From positions 1 to 64,000 of the forward strand of contig JAEZQK010000016.1 of NCBI GenBank assembly GCA_023413135.1: a DNA stretch of 64,000 bases, read 5' to 3'. Both the position numbers and the translations under genes were made by a program. The notes beneath the pieces are model-generated. The model made no database searches, was not told where the DNA came from, and saw only the letters and a program-made list of their open reading frames with translations. Below, in pieces: positions 44,942-52,498 of this stretch. How positions within the stretch are numbered: the stretch's first letter is position 1; each line of letters opens with the position of its first letter. This stretch comes from Bacillota bacterium (GTDB taxonomy: Bacteria; Bacillota; Clostridia; Christensenellales; Aristaeellaceae).

Positions 44942-45475
44942 TCAGGCTTTGACCATCTCAATATCTTGCGTTTCCGGCTCCACCCAATCAAAAGCCATCC
45001 AAACGCTGCGGGCGATGCCTTGGAAAACAAAGTCCACTTTTGCCCTTCTGCGCTGCTTGTTGACCATGGTGATTGTGCCTGCAAAATCCTTCATGGGGCC
45101 ATCGACCACGCGGATCCTATCCCCCTCGCGTACGGCCTTGGATTTGCCGATAATCCCGTTGTGGGTGAGCAGCCAATCGGCGAAATTTGCGTCTTCCCCA
45201 TACAGCTTGGGATCTCCGGTGTCATTGGTAAGAAATTTCAGAACGGAGGGTATAGCCAGAATTTCTTGTTTGCGCAAGTCGCCAGTAGTGTAGAGAAATA
45301 TGTAACCGGGGAAGAGGACTTGCTGGTAGGTTTCCAAGGTGCCCTTATGGGATTCATGGCGTTCTATCATCGGGCAGATGGCCAGGTGGTCGTCGATTTT
45401 TTGTATCTGCTGGACCACTGATTGCTCTCTGCCGGAAATACAGAACACGCAGTATTTTGGGTTGTCTGTATCCAT
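44942..45475 (-). CDS. loaP: LoaP-type NusG paralog (operon antiterminator)
   Basis: A specialised NusG homologue that rides with RNA polymerase and suppresses termination across a long operon; LoaP proteins in Bacillota are known to serve polysaccharide and antibiotic clusters. The 177-residue protein has an NGN domain (KYCVFCISGREQSVVQQI, QVLFPGYIFLYT) and a C-terminal KOW domain (REGDRIRVVDGPMKDFAGTITMVNKQRRRAKVDF). It is distinct from housekeeping NusG by size, the missing DNA-contact loop and its location. It lies between two regulatory kinase/phosphatase genes and the biosynthetic run of about 23 kb, flanked on both sides by hairpin repeats. Confidence 0.9.
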   Translation of the reverse strand: MDTDNPKYCVFCISGREQSVVQQIQKIDDHLAICPMIERHESHKGTLETYQQVLFPGYIFLYTTGDLRKQEILAIPSVLKFLTNDTGDPKLYGEDANFADWLLTHNGIIGKSKAVREGDRIRVVDGPMKDFAGTITMVNKQRRRAKVDFVFQGIARSVWMAFDWVEPETQDIEMVKA

Positions 45476-45520
45476 AACGCATTTTCCCTCTCAGTACTCA
45501 TGATGCATGAGCTATTCAAG

Positions 45521-45765
45521 GAAAAGGGTTTCGCGCCTACGGGCGCGACCAAAGGGCTTTCCGGTCGATCCAGCCCGCTCAATAGTCGCATTGCCTCGCT
45601 GCCGCTCACACTGCTCCTTTTCGCTGGCCTCCTCCATCCCTCTCATATCCGCCACAGGCGGGATCGGAATTTCGGAGCCTTTGGAAACCTTCGGAGCCAT
45701 CAAACAAGAGGGTTTCGCACCTGCGGGTGCGACCAGGGCTTTCCGATCGCCCTGGACCTTCGGGG
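45521..45765. repeat. Two further double-hairpin repeats upstream of loaP
   Basis: A diverged copy at about 45523-45575 and a near-exact copy at 45710-45765 (TCGCACC/GGTGCGA 45715-45721 with 45726-45732; CCAGGGC/GCCCTGG 45733-45739 with 45749-45755). Between them is another copy of the GCCTCCTCC segment. The rest of the 45476-45918 gap shows no gene. Confidence 0.8.
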
Positions 45766-45918
45766 CCATCTCCCTGTGTTTTGGGCATAGCTTCGCCATT
45801 CTTCCCGAATTTTAAAAAGACAGAAGAGTATTAAAAAATATGACCCTTGCCTGCTACCGTCATACAAACCGTACTGGCCGGCACACAGCAATTGCTTTGA
45901 ATTAAGTGAAATTGGCCT

Positions 45919-46638
45919 TTAAATAGATGCGCCCGGATTAAAAAGTGATGCACCCGGATTAAAATTTTTGCTCAAGTTATTCAGCCACCCCTTTTCCGGC
46001 CATCGCGCTGACAGCTTTTTATGCACCAAGGCAAAATCCTTATAGTGGCTAGGTCTATGTGCATCTGAGGCGATGTAGTCACCCAGATGGCCGCGCAGCA
46101 GCTTCTGGGCCACCTGCCTTTGTGCGCCCCAAAAGGAGAACGGACCGGTAAATGCCTCCGCATCCAGTTGAAGCTCACACCCGTAACCCCTCATCTCTGT
46201 AGCCAGCTCCGGGTGCTTTTGCACATATCTATAGCGTTCAGGATGGACGATGATGGGATGGTATCCTGCACGCACAAGATCACTTATGGTACAATCCCAA
46301 TTCGCTGGGAGTTGGCTGGAGGAAAACTCCAAAAGCAGAACATTTGTACCGCCTATGCACCAATCTGCCACACGCTGAATATCCAAATAGGCCAGCATGC
46401 TGTAGTGCACTTCAAACCCAAGATACAGCTGTATGCCGAATCTTTGCGCATGAGGTATTACAGACTGATACACGCTAATGATGCGCTGCTTGTCCAGGTC
46501 TTTGTCTCTAAAGTGGGGCGTAGCAACGATGGCTTGGATGCCGGCCGCTTTTGCGGCGCGCAGCATATCCTTGGTCATATCCATGGATTGCGACCCGTCG
46601 TCTACCCCGGGAAGAACATGCGAATGTATATCAATCAT
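45919..46638 (-). CDS. CpsB/YwqE-type PHP tyrosine-protein phosphatase
   Basis: A metal-dependent phosphatase that removes phosphate from BY-kinase tyrosine tails and so controls chain length and export. The 239-residue PHP protein keeps all family ligands: HSH at 5-7, TPH at 41-42, E76, HPERY at 132-136 and SDAH ending at 194. The C-terminus ends in a direct repeat, FNPGASLFNPGASI, from a short DNA duplication. GGAGGAAGC precedes the start. It follows BY-kinase gene 47116-48492 across a repeat-rich gap. Confidence 0.92.
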   Translation of the reverse strand: MIDIHSHVLPGVDDGSQSMDMTKDMLRAAKAAGIQAIVATPHFRDKDLDKQRIISVYQSVIPHAQRFGIQLYLGFEVHYSMLAYLDIQRVADWCIGGTNVLLLEFSSSQLPANWDCTISDLVRAGYHPIIVHPERYRYVQKHPELATEMRGYGCELQLDAEAFTGPFSFWGAQRQVAQKLLRGHLGDYIASDAHRPSHYKDFALVHKKLSARWPEKGWLNNLSKNFNPGASLFNPGASI

Positions 46639-47115
46639 GCTTCCTCCTGCCTAAAGCATACACTGTTAGGCTTCTTTCATCCGATGCTATGATGCAAGGC
46701 CAACACCTCATCCGGCGCTACGCGCCACCTTCCCCTCAAGGGGAAGGCTTGCCTTGGAGCAGTACGAAGCTGTTAGGCTTCTTGTTCCGAAAATCGTGAT
46801 GCAAGGCCAAACACCTCATCAGTCGATTTCGTCGACAGCTATCCCATCTGGCCCAATAGTCGCATTGTCTCGCTGTCGCTCGCAATGCTCCTTTTCGCCA
46901 GCCTCCTCCGCCCCTCCCTATTCCGCCACTGGCGGGGGCGGTGCTCCGGAGCCTCAGGAGGGAGCCTCATCGGCGGCGTGCTAGATGAAGTGTTTGGCTG
47001 CAAATGCTTGTTCATCTATTACCACCTCATCAGTCGACTTCGTCGACAGCTTCCCCTCAAGGGGAAGCCTTGATCTGCTCGTCTCGCACGCTCGCCTTAG
47101 GGCAGCACGAAACTG
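46639..47115. repeat. Mosaic of dispersed hairpin repeats between phosphatase and kinase genes
   Basis: No gene supported. Units: CACCTCATCCGGCGCTACG with CTTCCCCT/AGGGGAAG (about 46705-46746), a partial CACCTCATCAGTCGA unit (46811-46840), a GCCTCCTCC segment (46851-46965) and a full CACCTCATCAGTCGACTTCGTCGAC unit with CTTCCCCTCAAGGGGAAG (47023-47071). TGTTAGGCTTCTT recurs at about 46668 and 46770. The same units occur at 16460-16582. Confidence 0.8.
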
Positions 47116-48492
47116 TCAGGCATCTTTCTTTAGTCCGTACCGTGCGTAATACTTTCCATAAGAATACTTTGAACCCTTATGCCTGTCTGTATAATTCAGC
47201 GCTATGCCGATCAGGTTGGCATTCGCTTTGTGAAGCTGAGATACAACTTCTTTCGCGTGGTCACGCTCTGTCAAGCCACGGCCAACAACCATCAGTGTAC
47301 CGCTTACTTTTGTCGCCAGCACAGCAGCGTCAATAAATAGTCCAAGAGGCGGCGTATCAAAAATAACAATGTCATAGGTTTTTTGTGCAAGCTCTAAGAA
47401 CCGATCAAAAGATTCATAATTGAGTATTTGAGATGGGGAGGCTATTTTGTGCCTGGAGTCAATAAAATTAACGCCTTCCTTGTAGGTCTTCACAATAAGA
47501 TCTTCAAAATGGGCATTGCCGGAAATGTAGTCAACCAAATCAAACTTGTTCCGGATGCCAAGATACTTGCCTATGCTGGGCTTGCGCACATCCAAATCAA
47601 CAATCAACACTTTATACCCATCATCGGCCAATGCTTCAGATAAAAGGATCGACAGACTGCTTTTCCCCTCCGTCGAAATGGTAGATGTAATCATCAGGCT
47701 GCGCATGGGCTTACCGGCAAAGGAAAACTGGATATTTGTAGCCAAGGCTTTCACGCATTCCTGGGAAGTGCCCGGGATGGAAAGGCTGAGCGCACCCTTT
47801 TTCACATTTTTTTCAAAGTACTCCTTTAGGCTGCTTCTATAGTCCTCCACCCCCGCCAAAACCGGCAAACCAAGCACTTCCTCCACCTCGTCCGACGACC
47901 GCAGCGTAGTATTGAGCATCTCCTTGGCAATAAAAGCGCCGGCCAAAAGGAAGAGGGAAGCAAAATAAGCAAGAATCGTATTGCGGGTACGTGCGGGGCC
48001 GGAAGGTGAAACAGGCAGTATCGCCTCGGAGGCTATCGTAATCGTATCCGCCTTGGTCAGTTCCTTTATATATTCCACAAAGACCTTGCTGATGGTGTTT
48101 GCAGCCATCATGCTGAGTGTGGGGGAATGGCTGGTGGCGGTAACATTCAGCACCCGCGTGCCGGTGACCGCGGTAATATCAAAGGTTACATCCTTTTTCA
48201 AATCGATCCCGCTGCTGAATTCTTTTGATGTCTCTTCCAGCACACGGGGTGTTCTGATCAATTCCTTGAAATCGCCTGCAAACTGGGTACTAACGGCAGT
48301 ATCGTATCTGGTCTGGCCGGAGGAATCAGTGTAATCGAGCAGCACATACAGCTTTGTCTCAGCAGAGTATTCGTTTGAACGCGTCACAAAATAGATGCTT
48401 GCAATAATCATGATCACAAGAGGTACAACAATGAGAAACAGAAGACGAGCCCTTAAAATTTTTAGAATATCCTTGATCGAAATCTCCTGCAT
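47116..48492 (-). CDS. Wzz-BY-kinase fusion (polysaccharide copolymerase/tyrosine kinase) 1
   Basis: Bacterial tyrosine kinase that controls polysaccharide chain length. The 458-residue protein joins a Wzz domain (two membrane helices, about 15-35 and 180-200, with the proline-rich LPVSPSGPAR before the second) to a kinase with Walker A TSTISTEGKSSL, Walker A' VLIVDLDVRKP and Walker B IVIFDTPPLG. The tail ends YSYGKYYARYG, a tyrosine cluster for autophosphorylation. Its own promoter lies at 48578-48606. It resembles the next kinase upstream closely, suggesting gene duplication. Confidence 0.93.
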   Translation of the reverse strand: MQEISIKDILKILRARLLFLIVVPLVIMIIASIYFVTRSNEYSAETKLYVLLDYTDSSGQTRYDTAVSTQFAGDFKELIRTPRVLEETSKEFSSGIDLKKDVTFDITAVTGTRVLNVTATSHSPTLSMMAANTISKVFVEYIKELTKADTITIASEAILPVSPSGPARTRNTILAYFASLFLLAGAFIAKEMLNTTLRSSDEVEEVLGLPVLAGVEDYRSSLKEYFEKNVKKGALSLSIPGTSQECVKALATNIQFSFAGKPMRSLMITSTISTEGKSSLSILLSEALADDGYKVLIVDLDVRKPSIGKYLGIRNKFDLVDYISGNAHFEDLIVKTYKEGVNFIDSRHKIASPSQILNYESFDRFLELAQKTYDIVIFDTPPLGLFIDAAVLATKVSGTLMVVGRGLTERDHAKEVVSQLHKANANLIGIALNYTDRHKGSKYSYGKYYARYGLKKDA

Positions 48493-48577
48493 TCTGCCAA
48501 ACCTCTTTCACTGATAAATAAGGTTTATACCCTGAGATAACCGGCCAGGTTTACAGATGTAACCTGCAGCAAAACTA

Positions 48578-48606
48578 ATAATATAATAATCGAAGAAAGA
48601 TTTCAA
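48578..48606 (-). promoter_or_regulatory. Internal promoter for BY-kinase 1
   Basis: On the minus strand TTGAAA (48606-48601), a 17-base spacer, and TATTAT (48583-48578). The leader holds a 9-bp hairpin with one bulge (CAGGTTACA/TGTAAACCTG, about 48547-48569) without a U-run. Confidence 0.65.
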
Positions 48607-48655
48607 GGTTTTCTGGTCTTTTTCCCAACCACTTACACTACTGGAAGAAAAACGC

Positions 48656-49342
48656 CTACAAAACTGAAGGAAAGCTGCGCATATGCGCAATGCTATTGCT
48701 CTCCTTGGGCAAGCGCCCTTTCAGCCTGTGGACTGCATGGCGCATGATCCAGTAGTCGTCGGGGCAGCGGGCATCCGAAGCGATATAATCTACCCAACCC
48801 ATGCGTAGAAACTTTCCCACCGTTTTCCTTTCAACGCTCCAAATTGGTTTTAATAGAGCTTGAGCACAAATTTGAATCTTACACCCATACCGCTTCATTT
48901 CTGCAATCATTTCTGGATGTTCCTGAATATACACATATTGTTCCGGATGCACGATCACAGGCTCATACCCGTTCTTTACAAGATCGCACAAAGCGTAATC
49001 CCATTCCGGGAACAGACGATCACCAGAAAAATCCAACATCAGAGTGTTCGTACCGGTTATACACAACCGCTTGAGTTCCATAGGATATGCATCTAAAAGA
49101 ACATTATAGGATATTTCATATCCCAGTAAGAGCCGGATGCCTAACACTTTAGCATATGGTTTTAACCATGTATAGGCCGCCATGATCCCCGCATGATCTA
49201 TATACCCGCGTGTAACACGCGGCGTAACAACAAGGACATCCACGCCAATTGAGCGGGCGGCCTCCAGCATTTCCAGCGCCTGCTCCTGTGTCTGCGCTCC
49301 GTCATCCATATCCGGAAGAATGTGGGCATGTATATCCAGCAT
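48656..49342 (-). CDS. PHP phosphatase homologue with lost metal ligands
   Basis: A full-length 228-residue relative of CpsB/YwqE, starting MLDIHAHILPDMDDG after AAAGGAGATCTGT. It keeps HAH (5-7), D13/D14, E76 and H132, but TPH has become TPR (R42), HPERY has become HPEQY, and SDAH has become SDAR (R192). Two histidines that bind the active-site metals are therefore replaced by arginine. The frame is intact and lies between two BY-kinase genes, so it is probably expressed. I infer an inactive or altered phosphatase that may still bind the kinase tail. The flanking copies at 45919 and 56642 are intact. Confidence 0.85.
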   Translation of the reverse strand: MLDIHAHILPDMDDGAQTQEQALEMLEAARSIGVDVLVVTPRVTRGYIDHAGIMAAYTWLKPYAKVLGIRLLLGYEISYNVLLDAYPMELKRLCITGTNTLMLDFSGDRLFPEWDYALCDLVKNGYEPVIVHPEQYVYIQEHPEMIAEMKRYGCKIQICAQALLKPIWSVERKTVGKFLRMGWVDYIASDARCPDDYWIMRHAVHRLKGRLPKESNSIAHMRSFPSVL

Positions 49343-49370
49343 ACAGATCTCCTTTCCCGAAACATAGCAG

Positions 49371-50780
49371 TCATACCTTATCCACAATTTTCTTAAGGTT
49401 TATGGTCCGGCCCTTTTCTTCATCATAATGTCCATAGTTTTTTTTGTAATAATAACCGTGATGCCGGTCCCGGTCGGAAAAATTCATGGCGACACCCACG
49501 ATGTTGGCGTTCGCCTTATGCAGCTGACCTACCACATCCTTTATAACCGCCCGGTCCGCCATGCCATTGCCCACCACCAGCAACGTGGCATCCATCTTGT
49601 GGGCCAGTGCTGCCGCATCAATAAACAACCCCAATGGCGGTGTGTCGAAAAGCACAAGATCGTACATCCTATTGACGGTGTCCAGGAACGTATCGAATAT
49701 TTCCAAGTTCACAATCTGGGAAACAGACACCAGCCGATGGCGGGAGTCAATGAAGTTGATATTGAGGCTTGCCGTTTTGTAGATCACTTCCTCCAACCGC
49801 GCATGGCCCGCCAGGTAATCGAACAAGTCGTTGCGGCCACGTGCCCCCAGATACTTCCCGACGCTGGGATTTCGTATATCCATATCCACAACCAGCACAC
49901 GTTTGCCAAGATCGGAAAGCGCCTCCGCCAGCAACAGCACCAGGGAACTTTTCCCCTCGCCGGCGATGCTGGAGGTGATCAGCAGAGACCTCACAGGGCG
50001 CGCAATTGTGGTAAACTGCAAATTTGCCGCCAGCGTTTTCGCATCTTCCTTTGTGGCAATGGGGACAGCTTTCAAAAATGTCTCGCCCGATGACCTCTTT
50101 TGCAAAAAACGCTTCATATCCTTTTTGTACTCATGGATACTGGCCAGTACCGGCAGGCCCAGGAGGCTTTCCACATCATCGGTGGAGCGCAAGGAAGTAT
50201 TCATCATCTCAATGACCAGTGCAGTTCCAATGGCCAGCATAAGGCTTACGCAAAGCGCCAATACGGTATTTCTCGCCCGTGGCGGGCCGCTCGGGGCAAG
50301 GGGCAACGTAGCCTCCGCCGCAACGGTCACCACGTCCGCCTTCATAACGCCCTGTATATACTCCGTAAAAACCTGGCTCACCGTATTGGCTACGCGCATG
50401 CTAAGAAAGGAATCTGAGCTGGTGGCCGTTATCCGAAGGACACGTGTTCCGGTGACCGCATTGATATCGATGATGACAGAATCGAATTTCTTTTGTTCCA
50501 AACCAAGGCTGTCGATTGTCCTATCCATGATGATGGGGGTTTTTATCAGTTCCTTAAAGTCGCCGGCGAATTGCGCGCTGACCGTTGTGTCGTATCTTGT
50601 TTGTTCCAATGTATCCACGTAAGCCGTCAGCACGTAGAGTGTGGTTTGCGCAGTGTATTCATCCGGCTGGCGCTGATAGTATAAGTAGGTTGAAAATGTC
50701 ACAATGATACAAAAAACAAGCATCAGCCACATGCGTTTTTTCAGGATGCCTAGGATACTTTTGACCGTCAGTTCTTGCAT
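49371..50780 (-). CDS. Wzz-BY-kinase fusion 2
   Basis: A 469-residue copolymerase/tyrosine kinase, first gene of the leftward arm. The Wzz part has helices at about 17-35 and 178-198 with LPLAPSGPPRARN before the second. Kinase motifs: TSSIAGEGKSSL, VLVVDMDIRNP and LVLFDTPPLG. The tail has HGYYYKKNYGHY followed by a basic end. It is a close paralog of the kinase at 47116-48492; the right-arm kinases are more distant. A promoter lies at 50855-50882. It is separated by 28 bases from the degenerate PHP gene. Confidence 0.93.
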   Translation of the reverse strand: MQELTVKSILGILKKRMWLMLVFCIIVTFSTYLYYQRQPDEYTAQTTLYVLTAYVDTLEQTRYDTTVSAQFAGDFKELIKTPIIMDRTIDSLGLEQKKFDSVIIDINAVTGTRVLRITATSSDSFLSMRVANTVSQVFTEYIQGVMKADVVTVAAEATLPLAPSGPPRARNTVLALCVSLMLAIGTALVIEMMNTSLRSTDDVESLLGLPVLASIHEYKKDMKRFLQKRSSGETFLKAVPIATKEDAKTLAANLQFTTIARPVRSLLITSSIAGEGKSSLVLLLAEALSDLGKRVLVVDMDIRNPSVGKYLGARGRNDLFDYLAGHARLEEVIYKTASLNINFIDSRHRLVSVSQIVNLEIFDTFLDTVNRMYDLVLFDTPPLGLFIDAAALAHKMDATLLVVGNGMADRAVIKDVVGQLHKANANIVGVAMNFSDRDRHHGYYYKKNYGHYDEEKGRTINLKKIVDKV

Positions 50781-50854
50781 ATTTCACTCCTTGGGTGTGG
50801 CTGGTTGCCTATTTGAGCACGGTTGCGTATATCCTGGTGCGAAAGTTTACATCC

Positions 50855-50882
50855 AGTATATCCAAATTCCGGAAACTGACAA
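50855..50882 (-). promoter_or_regulatory. Promoter of the leftward arm
   Basis: On the minus strand TTGTCA (50882-50877), a 16-base spacer and TATACT (50860-50855), about 75 bases before the first kinase gene. Confidence 0.7.
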
Positions 50883-50945
50883 GGAATGAAACTTGGGAAC
50901 TTTTGGGTTTTTATGTAATATTGCTTGCTGTTGCCGCAAAATCAC

Positions 50946-50974
50946 TTGCGGTTTCCTGTTCATTGCGTTATAGT
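50946..50974 (+). promoter_or_regulatory. Promoter of the rightward LCP-like gene
   Basis: TTGCGG (50946-50951), a 17-base spacer and TATAGT (50969-50974). Together with the minus-strand promoter 64 bases away it makes this 239-bp gap the divergent control point of the locus. Confidence 0.7.
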
Positions 50975-51019
50975 TGGAATAATTGAATTCGCCTTTTTGA
51001 ATGTGAAGGAGAGGTTTAC

Positions 51020-51892
51020 ATGAGAAGGAAGATACTTTTGATCGCAGTTGTCCTTGCCATAGCATTGCAAGCAATGTCCATGATGCCTGCCGCACTGGCG
51101 GAGACCGGGAATAGCTTCACCATACTATTGCTGGGTGTTGATTCTGCCAATGAAACAGCAGAAGAGGCAGGCAATGCCGATGCCTTCATCCTCGCCTCCC
51201 TGGACATGAAAACCGGCACCTTTAAAATGATCAACATCCAACGGGATACCCTTGTGGAGCTGCCCGACGGCCTCGGGGCCGGCAGGCTTTGCACGGCTAC
51301 TTCCCGCGGCGGCCCGCAAATGGCGCTGAAGACTGTGAATTCCCTTTTGGCACTGGATACTTCGTACTATGTCCAGGTGGACATGGCCGGCATGGAAAAG
51401 ATTGTGGATGCCTTGGACGGTTTGGAAGTGGATGTGCCGGCCAGTGAGCTTAACATGCTGCTGCCGGACGGCAAAACAAAGGTTTTTAAAAAGTCTGGTA
51501 TGCAGACACTGAGTACGGAACAGGTCATGGCCTATATAAAAAGCCCTGCCGTCGCGGAGGGCACAAACCGAAGCGAACGCTTAGGCAAGGTGCTGAACGC
51601 ATGTTTGAAAAAGGGCATGAACCTTGATTTGGGAAGCTTGCTGAATTTGGTATCCGAGCTGCTAGAGTACGTGGAAACGAATATGACCCTGAATGACATG
51701 ATGAACCTTGCTTTTTCCGCTCTTTCCGTAGATCTTGCCGGTATTGAGACGACGCGATTCCCGCAAAAGGCAAAACAGGAGACGCGTGACCTAAGCACCG
51801 TGGCAGTAATGGAGGATTGGGGAGAAGAGATTTTGGCGGTCCACACCTTCCTTTATGGAGCAAGTTCGCCCCTTCAGTCCGCGCAACCATAA
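51020..51892 (+). CDS. Divergent LCP-like protein
   Basis: A 290-residue exported protein with a signal peptide (ILLIAVVLAIALQAMSMMPAALA). The LCP fold is recognisable: FTILLLGVDSAN, NADAFILASLDMKTGTFKMINIQRDTLVELP, GGPQMALKTVNSLL and LDGLEVDVP. The part that should read Y-x-R-x-R...GRxxRQ reads YIKSPAVAEGTNRSERL, so at least the first two conserved arginines are gone. Ligase activity is doubtful. It has its own promoter and terminator and opens the rightward arm. GAAGGAGAGGTTTAC precedes the start. Confidence 0.82.
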   Translation: MRRKILLIAVVLAIALQAMSMMPAALAETGNSFTILLLGVDSANETAEEAGNADAFILASLDMKTGTFKMINIQRDTLVELPDGLGAGRLCTATSRGGPQMALKTVNSLLALDTSYYVQVDMAGMEKIVDALDGLEVDVPASELNMLLPDGKTKVFKKSGMQTLSTEQVMAYIKSPAVAEGTNRSERLGKVLNACLKKGMNLDLGSLLNLVSELLEYVETNMTLNDMMNLAFSALSVDLAGIETTRFPQKAKQETRDLSTVAVMEDWGEEILAVHTFLYGASSPLQSAQP

Positions 51893-51920
51893 ACGTACAT
51901 AGCCTTTTTGCACAAGGCAG

Positions 51921-51964
51921 GAGCAGGTAAATGGCTTTTCACAGCCCATTGCCTGCTCTTTTTT
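51921..51964 (+). terminator. Terminator of the LCP-like gene
   Basis: GAGCAGG-TAAATGG pairs with CCATTG-CCTGCTC (51921-51934 with about 51946-51958), followed by six Ts (51959-51964). Confidence 0.85.
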
Positions 51965-52226
51965 GTTTTGGCATAATACGACAAATGAATCTTCCCTGGT
52001 ATCTTTATTGAACGTAAATTGCAAAAGTTTGATATATTCTTGTACCACATCAAAATTCCTGGAAAATAAGGCCTAATACCGGAAATTAATAACATGTTTT
52101 GTAGTAAATAACATCATGAAAATTGTTTGGTATATAATTTAGCCTAGAAAAGAGTTATTGTCACAATAGGCTTTATGCACTTGTAATTCGTTGTGATTGC
52201 CAAGAATGCTGTGTAGGGGTGCTGAT
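51965..52226 (+). other. AT-rich upstream region of the peptide cassette
   Basis: Part of a 334-base stretch without a gene. A TATAAT lies at 52133-52138, about 90 bases before the PqqD gene, but no good -35 box is spaced with it. AGCCTA/TAGGCT (about 52141-52171) forms a weak hairpin downstream. The cassette promoter is probably here. Confidence 0.4.
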
Positions 52227-52496
52227 ATGAAACTGAAACCGGACCTGATTCTGCGCCGCATCGCCGGCGAGCATGTGGTAATCCCCATTGGCGATCATGT
52301 TGCCACATTTAACGGCATCATATCGCTAAACGAAACGGCGTCTTTTCTCTGGCAGAAAACCCAATCTCCGGTCACAAGGGAAGAGCTTGTAACTTCTCTT
52401 CTGGATGAATATGAGGTGGATGAAGCTCTAGCCAGGAAAGATATTGACGATTTCCTTTTATTGCTTCGCGAGCATGAACTGTTGATTGAGGACTGA
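52227..52496 (+). CDS. PqqD-family peptide recognition protein (RRE)
   Basis: A stand-alone 89-residue RiPP recognition element that should bind the precursor leader and present it to the radical SAM enzyme. It has the PqqD winged-helix pattern: LKPDLILRRIAGEHVVIPIGD, FNGIISLNETASFLWQ, REELVTSLLDEYEVDEALARKDIDDFLLLLREHELL. The ATG at 52227 follows GGGGTGCTGAT; the frame extends ten codons upstream. Two bases separate its stop from the radical SAM start. PqqD relatives are also found with HPr-kinase-like proteins in polysaccharide loci. Confidence 0.92.
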   Translation: MKLKPDLILRRIAGEHVVIPIGDHVATFNGIISLNETASFLWQKTQSPVTREELVTSLLDEYEVDEALARKDIDDFLLLLREHELLIED

Positions 52497-52498
52497 CT

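Noticed and set aside
46639..47115. CRISPR array
   Set aside because: Repeats are of several unrelated families, irregularly spaced and in mixed lengths; there are no uniform repeat-spacer units and no cas genes.
51791..52095. Minus-strand frames opposite the LCP-like gene end
   Set aside because: They cross the terminator and AT-rich spacer, show no domain and have no ribosome site.
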